Numbered from the stretch's first letter, positions 38,651-47,496 are shown. The stretch is 64,000 nt of DNA from Agapetus fuscipes (GCA_951799405.1 OX637339.1:2046001-2110000), one strand, 5' to 3'. Numbers and translations are program-made. Notes: generated by a model from the letters alone, not told the origin.

Positions 38651-38950
38651 TTAGACAGACGAGTTCTCGCCATAGCTAGCACAAAACTTTGAAAAAGCCC
38701 CAAAGTTAGATTTGTTGGCCACAAAGTCCGCATATCCGATCGGGCCGATGGCCGGTCTGACAGCGTTGAAGAGCGCCTCACGACCAGGCTGCAAGGCTTC
38801 GCAGTCCCACAGGATGTGTCGCACATCCTGCAGCGTCGCTCCGCACTCACAACCCGACCCCCTTGAGAGGCCAAGCTGGAAGAGCCTGGCCCTAAATTTA
38901 CGCTTGCTCGCAGCACACCATGACGCTGATGCCGACTCCCGAGAACACTG
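38651..38950 (-). pseudogene. Captured LINE reverse transcriptase C-terminal tail
   Basis: In a different frame, overlapping the last ~17 codons of the macro ORF, the sequence encodes RKFRARLFQLGLSRGSGCEC, GATLQDVRHILWDCEAL and FVANKSNFGAFSKFCASYG. The C-x-C-x7-H-x4-C pattern with HIL..C is typical of the zinc-finger tail after the RNase H of Jockey/R1/I-type LINEs. No RT precedes it. It has no ATG of its own and probably is untranslated residue of a recombination event. Confidence 0.65.
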
Positions 38951-40109
38951 CTTCAATCATACTCCGGATTATCCGCCAGTCTCGATTAGCGCGGCCGCCA
39001 CCCATCTTCGGTATTGCCAGACGCGCCTGCTGATCCTCCAACATGTAGTCACGCAGCTCAACAAGGCCGTCCCACAATGCCTTGTAGTCCTCTTCCAGGT
39101 TGCTGGAATCCGGGACAACCAGGCAGTATGCTTGTTGACGCCCCTTCGGTAGTCTCAGAGCTCTTCCTTGCGGGCTGCTCGAGGGTTGCGGTTCTCCGAA
39201 TTTGTATCGGAAGACCCGTGCAATTCCTCTAGACATATCTAGATCTTCCGGTACACTGCATGCCAGTGTGTGGTCCCCAGTGACCTCAAATAAGTCCTTG
39301 TGGACTTCTGTGGTCACCCCATGGCGAATCTTCTGTCCCTCTTGCACCTTGCTCCAGAACGTCTCAAACAGGGGCGCTTCTTTGGATGCGACGCATTTTT
39401 GTACTCTCTGGGCGGGCTGGTCATTGTTTGACCACTTTGCTCTTTGAGTTGGCCGGTGGTTATCCTTCATTCGAGCTCCCGCCTCCTTGGTGTTGCTGTT
39501 CTTGGACTCCAGGTTGGCGATGGTGTCCTTCGTCCTGGGCCCCTGCCCAGCTTCCAGCTGCTGGAGCTTAGTCTTAAGCCCCTTGTTCTGTCTCTCCAGG
39601 CTCAGCACAGTCTCGTGCAACTCGTCCCTCTCGGCCTCCGCTGTTCGCCGGACCCTTTCACTGCTGGCCAAGTTCTTCGTCAGCTGCCTGTTCTCCGTCT
39701 CCATGACTTTGACCTTTCTCTCGGCATCCTGGAGCTGTTTCCTCAGCCGTTTGTTCATCTCCATGGTGGTCTCTACATCCTTGCGGTCGTCTTCCAATTT
39801 CTCGGGTCCTTGAGACTTTGGGCACCTCGCGCTCAGGTGTCCTTGCTGGCCACACGTCCAGCAGTGCGCCTTCTGTCTCGTTGGCTCAAGTTGCTGCAGC
39901 ACTTTTTCTATTATTTCCTCGGTTGTAGGTAGTTTGACCTCCTCTGCCTTGATTGCACAAACCCTGGCGTGGCCCCTGATGGACTGTTTGACAGCCTCAA
40001 ATTCGAGAGCTCGGCTTAGCGCCTCGTTCAACGTCTTCGGAAGAGCCAGCTTCACTGCTTGCTGCGTCTCCCATTCTCTCAATCCGTTCAGGAACTTGTC
40101 CACTGCCAA
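38898..40109 (-). CDS. Gag C-terminal part: CCHC knuckle, coiled coil, macro-like domain (403 aa)
   Basis: The open frame overlaps the previous ORF by 22 bp; its first ATG is internal to the original capsid. Residues 83-96 (CWTCGQQGHLSARC) are one CCHC zinc knuckle, expected to bind RNA. Residues ~110-190 form a coiled coil. Residues ~268-400 resemble an OARD1/ALC1-type macrodomain: DLFEVTGDH, CSVPEDLDMSRGIARVFRYK, FG, YCLVV, ELRDYML, IPKMGGG, DWRIIRSMIEAVF and ISVMV in the expected order. Aligned by eye to OARD1, the positions of its catalytic Lys and Asp appear to be Pro and Ala, so binding without hydrolysis is likely. Normal gypsy Gags end at the knuckle; pol is missing here. Confidence 0.82.
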   Translation of the reverse strand: MAVDKFLNGLREWETQQAVKLALPKTLNEALSRALEFEAVKQSIRGHARVCAIKAEEVKLPTTEEIIEKVLQQLEPTRQKAHCWTCGQQGHLSARCPKSQGPEKLEDDRKDVETTMEMNKRLRKQLQDAERKVKVMETENRQLTKNLASSERVRRTAEAERDELHETVLSLERQNKGLKTKLQQLEAGQGPRTKDTIANLESKNSNTKEAGARMKDNHRPTQRAKWSNNDQPAQRVQKCVASKEAPLFETFWSKVQEGQKIRHGVTTEVHKDLFEVTGDHTLACSVPEDLDMSRGIARVFRYKFGEPQPSSSPQGRALRLPKGRQQAYCLVVPDSSNLEEDYKALWDGLVELRDYMLEDQQARLAIPKMGGGRANRDWRIIRSMIEAVFSGVGISVMVCCEQA

Positions 40110-41194
40110 GCTCTCGCAGATGTCATCAGGGAAGTCGGGTAAGCGTCTCGTACTAGGTGGACGATGTCCATCTCAAACTCCTGGAGGCTCTCGTTGGGCT
40201 TCTGCACCCTTGTGTTCAGCTGTGACTTGTACAGCTGCCCCAGGCACTTGTGGCCATAGCGCATATCCAAGCGCTGCTTCAGCTGCCCAAAGTCACCACG
40301 GTTGTCCAGGGGTATGGCCTGCAGAACCCTGAGAGCGTCTCCTCGGAGCGACAGGCTGAGAACCGAAGCCTTCTTCTGCTGGCTCCAGGCTCCCATCATG
40401 GCAGCCGTCTCAAAGAGGGTCAAATACTCCTCCCACGACGTCTTCCCGTCGAAGGTCGGAAAGTTGTGCTTCGACAGCGAAGGGTCGTCATCCCCTCTAG
40501 TGACCCTGGTTGGAGTTGAGCATCCCTGGTCGGTCTCGTCGTGAAGGCCGTCTTTGGGGGATATTCTGGTGGACTCCATCTGGCACTTGTCAGCCAGCTC
40601 GGCACGCAGACGGTCCTCCAGGCTTGATATACGAGTCTCCATTTCCCCCTTCAGGGCTGTCATCTTCTCTTCCATTTCTCCTTTCAGGGTTGTGAGATTT
40701 CGGGACACCTTTTCCTCCAGATTCCTGGCGTTGTCAGCCATTTCCACCTTCAGGTCGGTCACCACTTCCTTTAGGTTGGTGGTCATCTTCTCCTCCAGCC
40801 CGGTCAGGTCCTCCTTCAGGGTCTTGGCGTTGTCAGCCATCTTCTCCTCCAGCCCGGTCAGGTCCTCCTTCACGGTCTTGGCGTTGTCAGCCATCTTCTC
40901 CTCCAGGGTCTTGGCGTTGTCAGCCATCTTCTCCTCCAGGGTCTTGGCGTTGTCAGCCATCTCAGTCTTCAGTCCTGTCAGGTTACTGTTGATGCTGATA
41001 TTTAGCTCGTCCAAGGCGCGGTCCCCTCCAGACGCCATGACAAAATATGCCGGGTCTTCGCCTGACTGTTCCAAGGCCTCTATGAGGCGTGCTTGTAAGG
41101 CTGCCTTTCCTCCTGAGGTCTCCAGGTCCCTCTCCAGAAGCTCATTTTTAAGCTCAGTGACTTTGAGGTCCTTGACGTTCACTTTAGTTGCCAT
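40088..41194 (-). CDS. Gag N-terminal part: SAP domain, coiled coil, capsid (368 aa, frameshifted)
   Basis: The ORF starts with ATG at 41194 just inside the leader. Residues ~8-42 (VKDLKVTELKNELLERDLET...) read as a SAP domain, a helix-extension-helix fold that usually binds AT-rich DNA. Residues ~75-200 form a coiled coil with repeated ADNAKTLEEKM segments, encoded by near-identical 33-bp direct repeats. Residues ~243-353 (FPTFDGKTSWEEYLTLFE..., LRGDALRVLQAIP) match the retrotransposon capsid pattern. After residue ~353 the frame shifts relative to the next ORF, ending in a stop at 40088. A one-base deletion near 40135 is the simplest explanation, since the break falls inside the capsid and not at a Gag-Pol boundary. 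Confidence 0.85.
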   Translation of the reverse strand: MATKVNVKDLKVTELKNELLERDLETSGGKAALQARLIEALEQSGEDPAYFVMASGGDRALDELNISINSNLTGLKTEMADNAKTLEEKMADNAKTLEEKMADNAKTVKEDLTGLEEKMADNAKTLKEDLTGLEEKMTTNLKEVVTDLKVEMADNARNLEEKVSRNLTTLKGEMEEKMTALKGEMETRISSLEDRLRAELADKCQMESTRISPKDGLHDETDQGCSTPTRVTRGDDDPSLSKHNFPTFDGKTSWEEYLTLFETAAMMGAWSQQKKASVLSLSLRGDALRVLQAIPLDNRGDFGQLKQRLDMRYGHKCLGQLYKSQLNTRVQKPNESLQEFEMDIVHLVRDAYPTSLMTSARAWQWTSS

Positions 41195-41857
41195 TTTTTT
41201 TTTTCAAAATTTACGTCAAAACAAAAATATTTTCAAATTTATTTAATACAAGTTTTGAGTTTTATATATATAGCTGTTTTGAATACGTACTTTAGCAAAA
41301 ATAATAATTTGTCTGATTACACTGATTGGTAGGTAGGTACTGTCTTTTAATATTTATTTTTAATTCACCAATATTTTTAACATAATAATGTCTGATAGTA
41401 CATAATTATTTATTTCGTCTCAAGTCTTTCAAACACACAGGTAGGTACTTAATGTACATTCACACACTTGTAAACAAAGGATAGTTATTCAAAAACTTTT
41501 TCTCGATGAATCTGGAACGTTCTTTTGTAATATTTTTCAAGATTTTTATTTATTTATTTTATTTTTTTAATCACACACAATAATAAAAAAACTATGGTCC
41601 AATTTGATGACTTTCTCAATGCGGTAAAATAGTCATTATGTTATGTCCAGAATTATGTCCAGAATTATGTTCCATATGATGTTCCAGAATTTATAAGCAA
41701 CTTGCTTTTGCGTCTTTTCTTTTAACAAAAATTTATTTAAACACTTGTTTTCACAAAAGTCAGTTCACACAAAGTTCAATTTGAATAAAGTTCATTTTAA
41801 CACTTATTTAATTTATTTTATTTATTTTTAGACAGAAGATCTTAATTTTTCTTGACA
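41195..41857 (-). other. Untranslated leader of the LTR element
   Basis: About 660 bp of AT-rich sequence between primer site and the gag ATG. It contains no ORF of note. Long T/A runs immediately precede the ATG. Confidence 0.6.
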
Positions 41858-41875
41858 ATTCCGCACCTGACGCCA
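41858..41875 (-). promoter_or_regulatory. Primer-binding site
   Basis: Two bases after the 5' LTR end, the minus strand reads TGGCGTCAGGTGCGGAAT. A TGG start matches the CCA end of a tRNA primer, as in gypsy elements. Which tRNA is used cannot be told without a search. Confidence 0.65.
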
Positions 41876-41877
41876 AT

Positions 41878-42350
41878 TGTTACGAAATTAGGGTTCAATT
41901 GTCTTCAAATTAAAAATACACAGGTCTTCTTCAATAGTTATTTATTTTACACAGTTACAAAATTTATTTTTACACTACTTTCTCGATTATTCCATTGGTT
42001 TCGGTTCACTGATCAGATGGCTTCGATGTGTTTGTTAGTCGCTATGATACTGGCCCGCTCTGCAGGCCATTCGCACCTTTATACTCTTCAGAGCAGTATG
42101 ATCCAGAACTAAAGTCGCCAGACGGTTCCAGAGTAATTATTACTTCTCGACGCTTCACGTACTACCTAGAGATACAACCAAAATCCTACCTACAAATGTA
42201 ATACAGAATTCCTATAATTATAACAAGTACCTACTTAGCCTAGAGAATTCTACACTTATACACAATTATCGATCCTACCTACCTATACCTATGAGGACTC
42301 TTATAACTATAACTACCCATACTTATTTCAATATTTATATTTACATAACA
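41878..42350 (-). repeat. 5' LTR
   Basis: 473 bp with minus-strand ends TGTTATGTAAATAT and CCTAATTTCGTAACA. The LTR includes GGTAGGTAGG, a word common in Lepidoptera. It provides the promoter for the element. Confidence 0.93.
42077..42083 (-). promoter_or_regulatory. TATA box in 5' LTR
   Basis: TATAAAG in minus orientation within GAGTATAAAGGTGCGAATGG. Its position, with AATAAA ~120-150 bp further downstream, fits a U3-R-U5 layout. Confidence 0.6.
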
Positions 42351-42365
42351 ATATAATAAAATAAT

Positions 42366-42636
42366 ATTAGGATGGTTTATTTGGTGAGCGCTGTTTTTGT
42401 GTGTACCTATCACACCTCAAGAGCTCTCTGCGAGCTTGGTCGTCGCTGTAGACAGCGCCAATTCTCAAGAAAGATCTTTGGTGACTAGTTTTTGGTAAAG
42501 TTATCTGAAATTTTCAACCAGCGACGAGCATATTTTAAAATATAAATGGTACATATTTGTGCTCCGCCGGGATTCGAACCCATAACCTTCCATTTACGAG
42601 TCATAAGTGTTAACAACTAGACTACGGACCGGTCTA
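42366..42636 (-). mobile_element. SINE-A with L2-type tail
   Basis: Minus-strand head ACCGGTCCGTAGTCTAGTTG with B box GGGTTCGAATCCCGG and body A, then the tail AGAGCTCTTGAGGTGTGATA and GCTCACCAAATAAACCATCC. A ~40-bp deletion removes the GTCCATCCAGCCTTACAGC block. Confidence 0.8.
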
Positions 42637-42672
42637 TGATGTTTTGAGGTACATAGTATATACGAGGTATAT

Positions 42673-43005
42673 ACCAAAGGTCCATGCAGCCTTACAGCAA
42701 CTGGGTCTTGCCTGAGAATTGGCGCTTTGTAGCGACGACGACCAAGCTCGTAAAAAGGTCGATAGCGCAATTGGTAGAATGCTTGCATTCCATGCCGACA
42801 CCAAGGGTTCGGTCTCAAGGTTTTCTCAGCCATCACAAGAAATGAGAAACAGCTCCCGGGGGTGAAACCCCCACTTCAACTGAAAGTGATTGGTGTGAGG
42901 CCGGCTCTCTTACCCTTAAAAATAAATGGTCCCAAATCGCCACGTGCGACCCCTTCAAGGATAACGCAGGCAAGAAGTTACACTGTTTTTGTAGCTTAGT
43001 TGCGT
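42673..43005 (+). mobile_element. SINE A-B dimer, 5'-truncated
   Basis: Begins in body A (ACCAAAGGTCCATGCAGCCT), joins SINE-B at CTCGTAAAAAGGTCGATAGC and ends CACTGTTTTTGTAGCTTAGT. Confidence 0.8.
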
Positions 43006-43110
43006 GCGTAGTGTTTTGTCATGGGATATACTTTCCTGTGATGCTTTGCCACCGTGATGTTATGTCATGTGTCGTTTTGTCACTGTGTCGTTCTAACATG
43101 GTGGGATTGT
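43006..43110 (-). repeat. 15-bp minisatellite relic
   Basis: GTGTTTTGTCATGGGATATA, CACCGTGATGTTATGTCATG and TGTCGTTTTGTCACTGTGTC are the family in minus orientation, ending in the boundary motif. Confidence 0.65.
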
Positions 43111-43381
43111 AAAGGGAGCCTGATTTTTTGACATTCATCCTCTCCCATCATCTCGCTTGCTTACACACTGACAAATGACAAGTCCCCGTCATGTCAGATG
43201 ACAGACTCTTGAGTGTTTGAGGAGGCATGCGACACACAAGGGGCTACAATTCATGATGGAGAGACTTTTGTATTTTAGTTATTCAATCCGGTCGATAGCT
43301 CAGTTGGTAGAGTGCTTGCATTCCATGCCAGTACGCAGGGGCGTGCATCCCATGCAGGCACATGCGTCTAATAAGCAGGCA
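43111..43381. other. Spacer with SINE-B head
   Basis: Only a plus-strand SINE-B head is recognisable (43288-43332, CCGGTCGATAGCTCAGTTGG ... CATTCCATGCC). The remainder is unassigned. Confidence 0.5.
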
Positions 43382-43950
43382 ATCTAAATCTAAGTTGCAA
43401 AGATACAAGTCACATTTGGTAAATTGTGCAGGAGACGAGTTTTAGTAAAAATGTGCACTTTTATACAACCATCATAACTTATAAACTAGACGAGATATTT
43501 TTGATCTGTAAAAACTGTTTATCTTCTTTTATCGATATTTATTTAATGTGAAGTAATGTGAACAACGTATGTGGAACTTCCGTGGTGTATGCTCGCATTT
43601 ATATGTGCATCCCATATTTATTACACTTGATATCTCAGTAACTATGAGTCCGAGAACTCCAATATTTTTACCACTTATAGAACAGCTAATTGTGATAATT
43701 TCTGCATCATTAACTCAAAAACGCAAAAAAGTGGACTTCCGTTGTTTATGCTCTAAGGTACAGAAATGTATTCCCACAAGCAGACAGTGTAAGTTCGCGC
43801 TTAAACATGCCGCATGTGGACCTACAATATAAAAACCCGAATCTCAAATGAACATACACCCTGCAACTCCTGCCGACCTTTCCTGAAACAGAGGTGACAT
43901 TGGCAAAGTGAACCATTTTCTACAGCATGGGTGGTCAGCCGCATACCTCA
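43382..43950 (-). mobile_element. RTE-A 3' end interrupted by MITE-2
   Basis: The tail (AATCTAAATCTAAGTTGCAA, 43382-43411) is separated from the rest of the 3' UTR (43767-43950, GTATTCCCACAAGCAGACAG onward) by MITE-2. Confidence 0.78.
43412..43766. mobile_element. MITE-2 copy, left end lost
   Basis: About 95 percent similar by eye to 59060-59417. The right end TTTATGCTCTAAGGTACAG is present; the matching left end CTGTACCTTAGAGCATAAA is missing, so the copy starts at GTCACATTTGGTAAATTGTG. Confidence 0.75.
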
Positions 43951-44488
43951 CCATATGAAAACGTAACGTTTTTTTATTTAACGATTTCTTGATTCGTCCG
44001 TAATCTTAAAAAAGTCCGGTAGATAGCTCGGGCTCGAATCCCACCGAGGGTGTCAGAAATGATTTCCCGCTTCGCTGTTTATTACAAACCCAATATCAAA
44101 ATACCGGCAAGATTTACTCAGCCTTCACAAGAAATGAGTACCGTCCCCCACGGGAGCTGGGAAACTCCCTACGGTACACGTAAAGTGTAACTTGTTTCCG
44201 CGTTTTCCCCGAGAGTTCGAGTCTCCAGGTTACGGTAAGTGGAACCTATTTATTTTTACAGATTATGCGACCAGCCTTACGCCAACTACTTTACTTGAAG
44301 TGTGATGCTACCCGTTCCCAAGGTGGGTGGTACTCATTTATTGTGTAGGCTGAGTACACCTTGCCGGTATTTTATTTTGGGTTTGAAATAAACAATGAAA
44401 CGGAAAATCATTTCCGACACCCTCGGTGGGATTCGAGCCTCTGTCCTCTTGTATGGAACGCAAGCGCTCTACGAGCTGAGCTATCTGA
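43951..44488. mobile_element. Two SINE-B copies head to head
   Basis: A plus-strand copy (44013-44170) has a head missing its first half (GGTAGATAGCTCGGGCTCGA) and stops at GGAGCTGGGAAACTCCC. A minus-strand copy (about 44175-44488) is nearly complete, with its head AGATAGCTCAGCTCGTAGAG at the right end. Confidence 0.72.
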
Positions 44489-44615
44489 TTGTACGTTTAT
44501 TGTTTATTTAGAAAATGCATTCTTGACTCCTGTAGCGTTAGCCATAACAATACTAGTGCAGCTTCGTCTCTCTGCTGTGTTCTGTAACTGTAACTGTAAC
44601 TCTGTCGCCATTCCG

Positions 44616-45083
44616 CTAGGGGTGGCCAGAGCCTCTGCAGAGTTGCCTCCATTTTTTCCTATCCTGACATATCTCTTTCAATTCCTTTATATCCATCACC
44701 TTTTTCATGCATTTTCTTCTTTTACGCTTACTTTGTATATCCCATTCTCTCACAATCTCCTCAATCTGATTACTCCATACTTTTCTCGGTCGTCCCTTCC
44801 CTCTTTTTCCTTTCACACTTTCTTTGTATACATGCTTTGTCAGTCTATCATCATTCATTCTTTCCACATGCCCAAACCATCTCATCACATTCTTTTGTAC
44901 TTTAACTTTCACATCCTCTTTCAAATTACATTCTTTTTTTACCCATTAATTCCTAACTCTATCCCTCAGAGTTTTTCCTCTAATGCTTCTCAAATGCTTC
45001 ATTTCCACCGTACATACTTTACTCATTTCGCTATCATTCACTGTCCATGCTTCACTTCCATACATCAAAGTCGGTAACAATAT
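44616..45083 (-). pseudogene. RTE-B reverse transcriptase, C-terminal part
   Basis: It continues the same ORF after the insertion: EVKHLRS-type linker, NLKEDVKVKVQKNVMRWFGH, VERMNDDRLTKHVYKESVKG, KRGKGRPRKVWSNQIEEIVR and CRGSGHP with a stop. A stop (TTA on the plus strand near 44945) interrupts the NEWVKKECN segment, so the copy was inactive or decayed further after insertion. Confidence 0.85.
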
Positions 45084-46305
45084 ATATATATATCAGGCTT
45101 ATTTATTTTTAATTGCACATGATAAGAGAGCGCCGTTTTTGTGTGTGTCACACCTCAAGGGCCCTCTCCGATCACGGATAAGACTTTTTGAAAAGGTGCG
45201 TCTTAAGAGCTCCGCGAAATATGCCCATAGATTTGGAGTTCTTCACTCCGGGTGGCAGTCTGTTCCACTCCACCGGACCCGCAACACAGAAAGCACGGTC
45301 TCCAAAATTTGTACGGATCTGACGGTGCGGCTGAACCAAATTGATCGCACCATCGCCCGCAGATCTGAGTGTCTGCCTCCTCACACCCATCTCAACAGGC
45401 GAAATCATGTCAGTCAGATAAGGTGGAGCCACGCCATTGATGGCTTTATATACCATCAGACAAACACGGTAGACCACCCTCTCCGGGAAACGAAGCCAGT
45501 GTAGTTTTTTTAACAGCGGAGTGATGTGAGCGAATTTGGATATCCCGAATATGAGCCTTGCTGCTGAATTTAACACGGATTGAAAGCGGTTGAAATGCTT
45601 CTTTGGCTGCCCACTATAAAGCGTTGAGCAATAATCAATCCGAGACATCACAAACGCACTCACCAGGGTCTTAACCGCATCTGACGGAAGACACTTTCTA
45701 ATCGCCTTTATTTGGCGCAGTGAAAAAAAGGAGGAAGCTATTGTGGCATCTATTTGCCTTTCCAATGTCAGGTTCCGATCCAGTAAGATTCCTAGAAGTC
45801 TCACCGAATCGGAAGGCTGGATCAGCTTACCTCCTATAGAGAGTGCTACCCCATTGACCAATAGATGGTCACGCCTAGATGTGGCTGCCCAGAGTATCTC
45901 CGTCTTATCCATGTTCAGGATTAGGCCATTGTTCACCATCCACTCACCGACCTCCGAGATACATCCAGAAACCCTACAACTGAGGTCCTCAGCCATGTCT
46001 GGCCGACAGTGAGAGTATATTTGCCAGTCATCTGCATATGAATGTGAGATGAGGCCCCATTTTTCAACAATACTCTCAATGTCAGCAGTATACAATATAA
46101 AAAGGATCGGACCCAGCACAGAGCCCTGTGGAACCCCAGAGGACAGCGAGTAGGTAGGTGAGACACTATCACAAACACGCACCGCCTGCTTGCGTTCCAC
46201 CAGATAGGAAGAGAACCATGCTAAAGCTCCGCCGGTCAACCCATACGACACCTCCAACCTCTCAATAAGAATCAGATGACTTACTGTGTCAAATATGCAG
46301 TTGTC
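45084..46305 (-). mobile_element. LINE L2-B, 5'-truncated, inside RTE-B
   Basis: The copy starts abruptly at motif A (GACAACTGCATATTTGACAC) and runs to a (TA)n tail (45082-45094). Its 3' end CCCTTGAGGTGTGACACACA, CAAAAACGGCGCTCTCTTAT is the likely source or partner of the L2-type SINE-A tail. The AACAATAT duplication shows target-primed insertion. Confidence 0.9.
45172..46305 (-). pseudogene. L2-B reverse transcriptase, C-terminal two thirds
   Basis: The frame includes FDTVSHLILIERLEVSYGLT, GVPQGSVLGPILFILYTADI, YADDWQIYSHC, LGILLDRNLTLERQIDATIA, SSFFSLRQIKAIRKCLPSDA, VKTLVSAFVMSRIDYC and LHWLRFPERVVYRVCLMVYK, ending FGDRAFCVAGPVEWNRLPPG. It has no stops. The missing endonuclease and fingers come from 5' truncation. 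The open frame continues upstream into RTE-B sequence by chance. Confidence 0.88.
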
Positions 46306-47495
46306 AACAATATGCCATTGTGTACCGCCATTCTCAGATCCATCGTCAATCGCTTGTTCTTTGCTATTCTTCCTATTGCACCGACCACTTGCTTTCCCTT
46401 GCACACCCTATTCTCAAGTTCTCTTGTCATCTTTTCATTCTTCTCAAACATACTTCCCAAGTATCTTAATTCTTCCACAATTTCAACTTTCGTACCATTC
46501 AATATAAACGTGCATTCTTCATTTTCATCCGCTCTGTCCAAAATCAGTACTTTCGTCTTACTTGCATTAATTTTCAACTTGTTCACGCACAGGGCATGGT
46601 TCAAACTAGAGAGCATTGTTTGGAGTTCCGCTGCTGAATCAGCAATTAATACTGCGTCATCAGCATAAAGCAAAACTCCGACTTTTCTCTCTCCAATTTG
46701 TATGCCATTTCCTTCCAGATTCGCTTGTTTAACACAATGATCCATGATTATATTGAATAACCATGGGCTCATTATGCAACCCTGTCTCACACCCTTGTAC
46801 ACATTAAAATACTCGCTGTATTCTCCATCCACCCTGACACACGCCCTGCTATTTACATAGATGGCGCGTATCGCATTCAAAAGTGCTTTGTTTACACCAT
46901 ACTTCTCTAGCACACACCACATCATACTTCTATCCACCGAGTCGAAAGCTTTTCCAAGATCTACGAAAGCCGCGTAGACCTTTTTATTTACGGCCAGCTG
47001 TTTTTCGACCATCTTTTGAAGCGCGAATATCTGGTCTACGCAACCTCTTTCTGGCATAAAGCCAGATTGTATATCTGAGACCTTTTCCTGGGTGGATAAT
47101 CTTACCCTATGGATAAGAATCTTGCATAGCACTTTACCTGGCACACTAAGAAGGCTGATCGGTCTGTAGTTACGGCAGTCTTTTTTGTCGCCTTTACCTT
47201 TGTAAATTGGCACAATGACCGCCTCTCTCCAGTCCGATGGAGCCTCCTTGACACTAAAACACAATTCGCAAAGCTCTTTCATCCATTCAATCACACATTC
47301 TCCTCCCGCTTTCATCATCTCAGATCTCACACCATCCACACTTGCAGATTTCCCATTCTTTAATTCTTTTATAACCTTTCTTACTTCTTCTTTCGATATT
47401 TTCAAAACATTACCCTCATCATATTCTCCTTTCACAATTGAATCACATTCATCTTCACCAAAAAGTTCCTGTTCTGTTTTAGGTATGTGATGTTT
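46306..47495 (-). pseudogene. RTE-B reverse transcriptase, N-proximal part (interrupted)
   Basis: The frame encodes an RTE-type RT palm: WREAVIVPIYKGKGDKKDC, NYRPISLLSVPGKVLCKIL, PERGCVDQIFALQKM, motif A VDLGKAFDSVDR, GVRQGCIMSPWLFNI and motif C YADDAVLIADS. Then comes LRYLGSMFEKNEKMTRELEN and LRMAVHNGILL, where the L2-B insertion cuts it. The catalytic Asp residues are intact. The endonuclease is missing because the copy is truncated where a minisatellite begins at about 47497. Its C-terminus lies at 44616-45083. Confidence 0.88.
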
Positions 47496-47496
47496 T

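Larger units (their letters stand above)
37639..42350 (-). mobile_element. Complete gag-only LTR retrotransposon with macrodomain Gag
   Basis: The element is 4712 bp with 473-bp LTRs that appear identical by eye, TG...CA ends and a 4-bp ATAT duplication (37635-37638 and 42351-42354). On the minus strand the order is LTR, primer-binding site, leader, gag (frameshifted) with C-terminal macro-like domain, LINE-derived tail, purine tract, LTR. No protease, reverse transcriptase, RNase H or integrase is present, and 3.8 kb of internal sequence leaves no room for pol. It must depend on a relative for reverse transcription. Ty3/gypsy affiliation is inferred from the CCHC Gag, the 4-bp duplication and the TGGCG primer site. 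Confidence 0.9.
44583..47495 (-). mobile_element. RTE-B LINE, 5'-truncated, split by L2-B
   Basis: The RTE-B copy occupies 47495-46306 and resumes 45083-44583. The intervening L2-B LINE is flanked by AACAATAT (45076-45083 and 46306-46313). The 3' end has the CTAGCGGAATGGCGACAGAG motif and a (TTACAG)n tail at about 44580-44600. Confidence 0.9.

Noticed and set aside
38898..40109. A host OARD1-like gene
   Set aside because: The macro-like segment is continuous with a retroviral-type CCHC knuckle and lies between identical LTRs, so it belongs to the mobile element.
40088..40109. Programmed frameshift joining the two Gag frames
   Set aside because: The switch falls inside the capsid-like region, not at a Gag-Pol boundary, and no slippery heptamer with downstream structure is evident; a one-base deletion is simpler.
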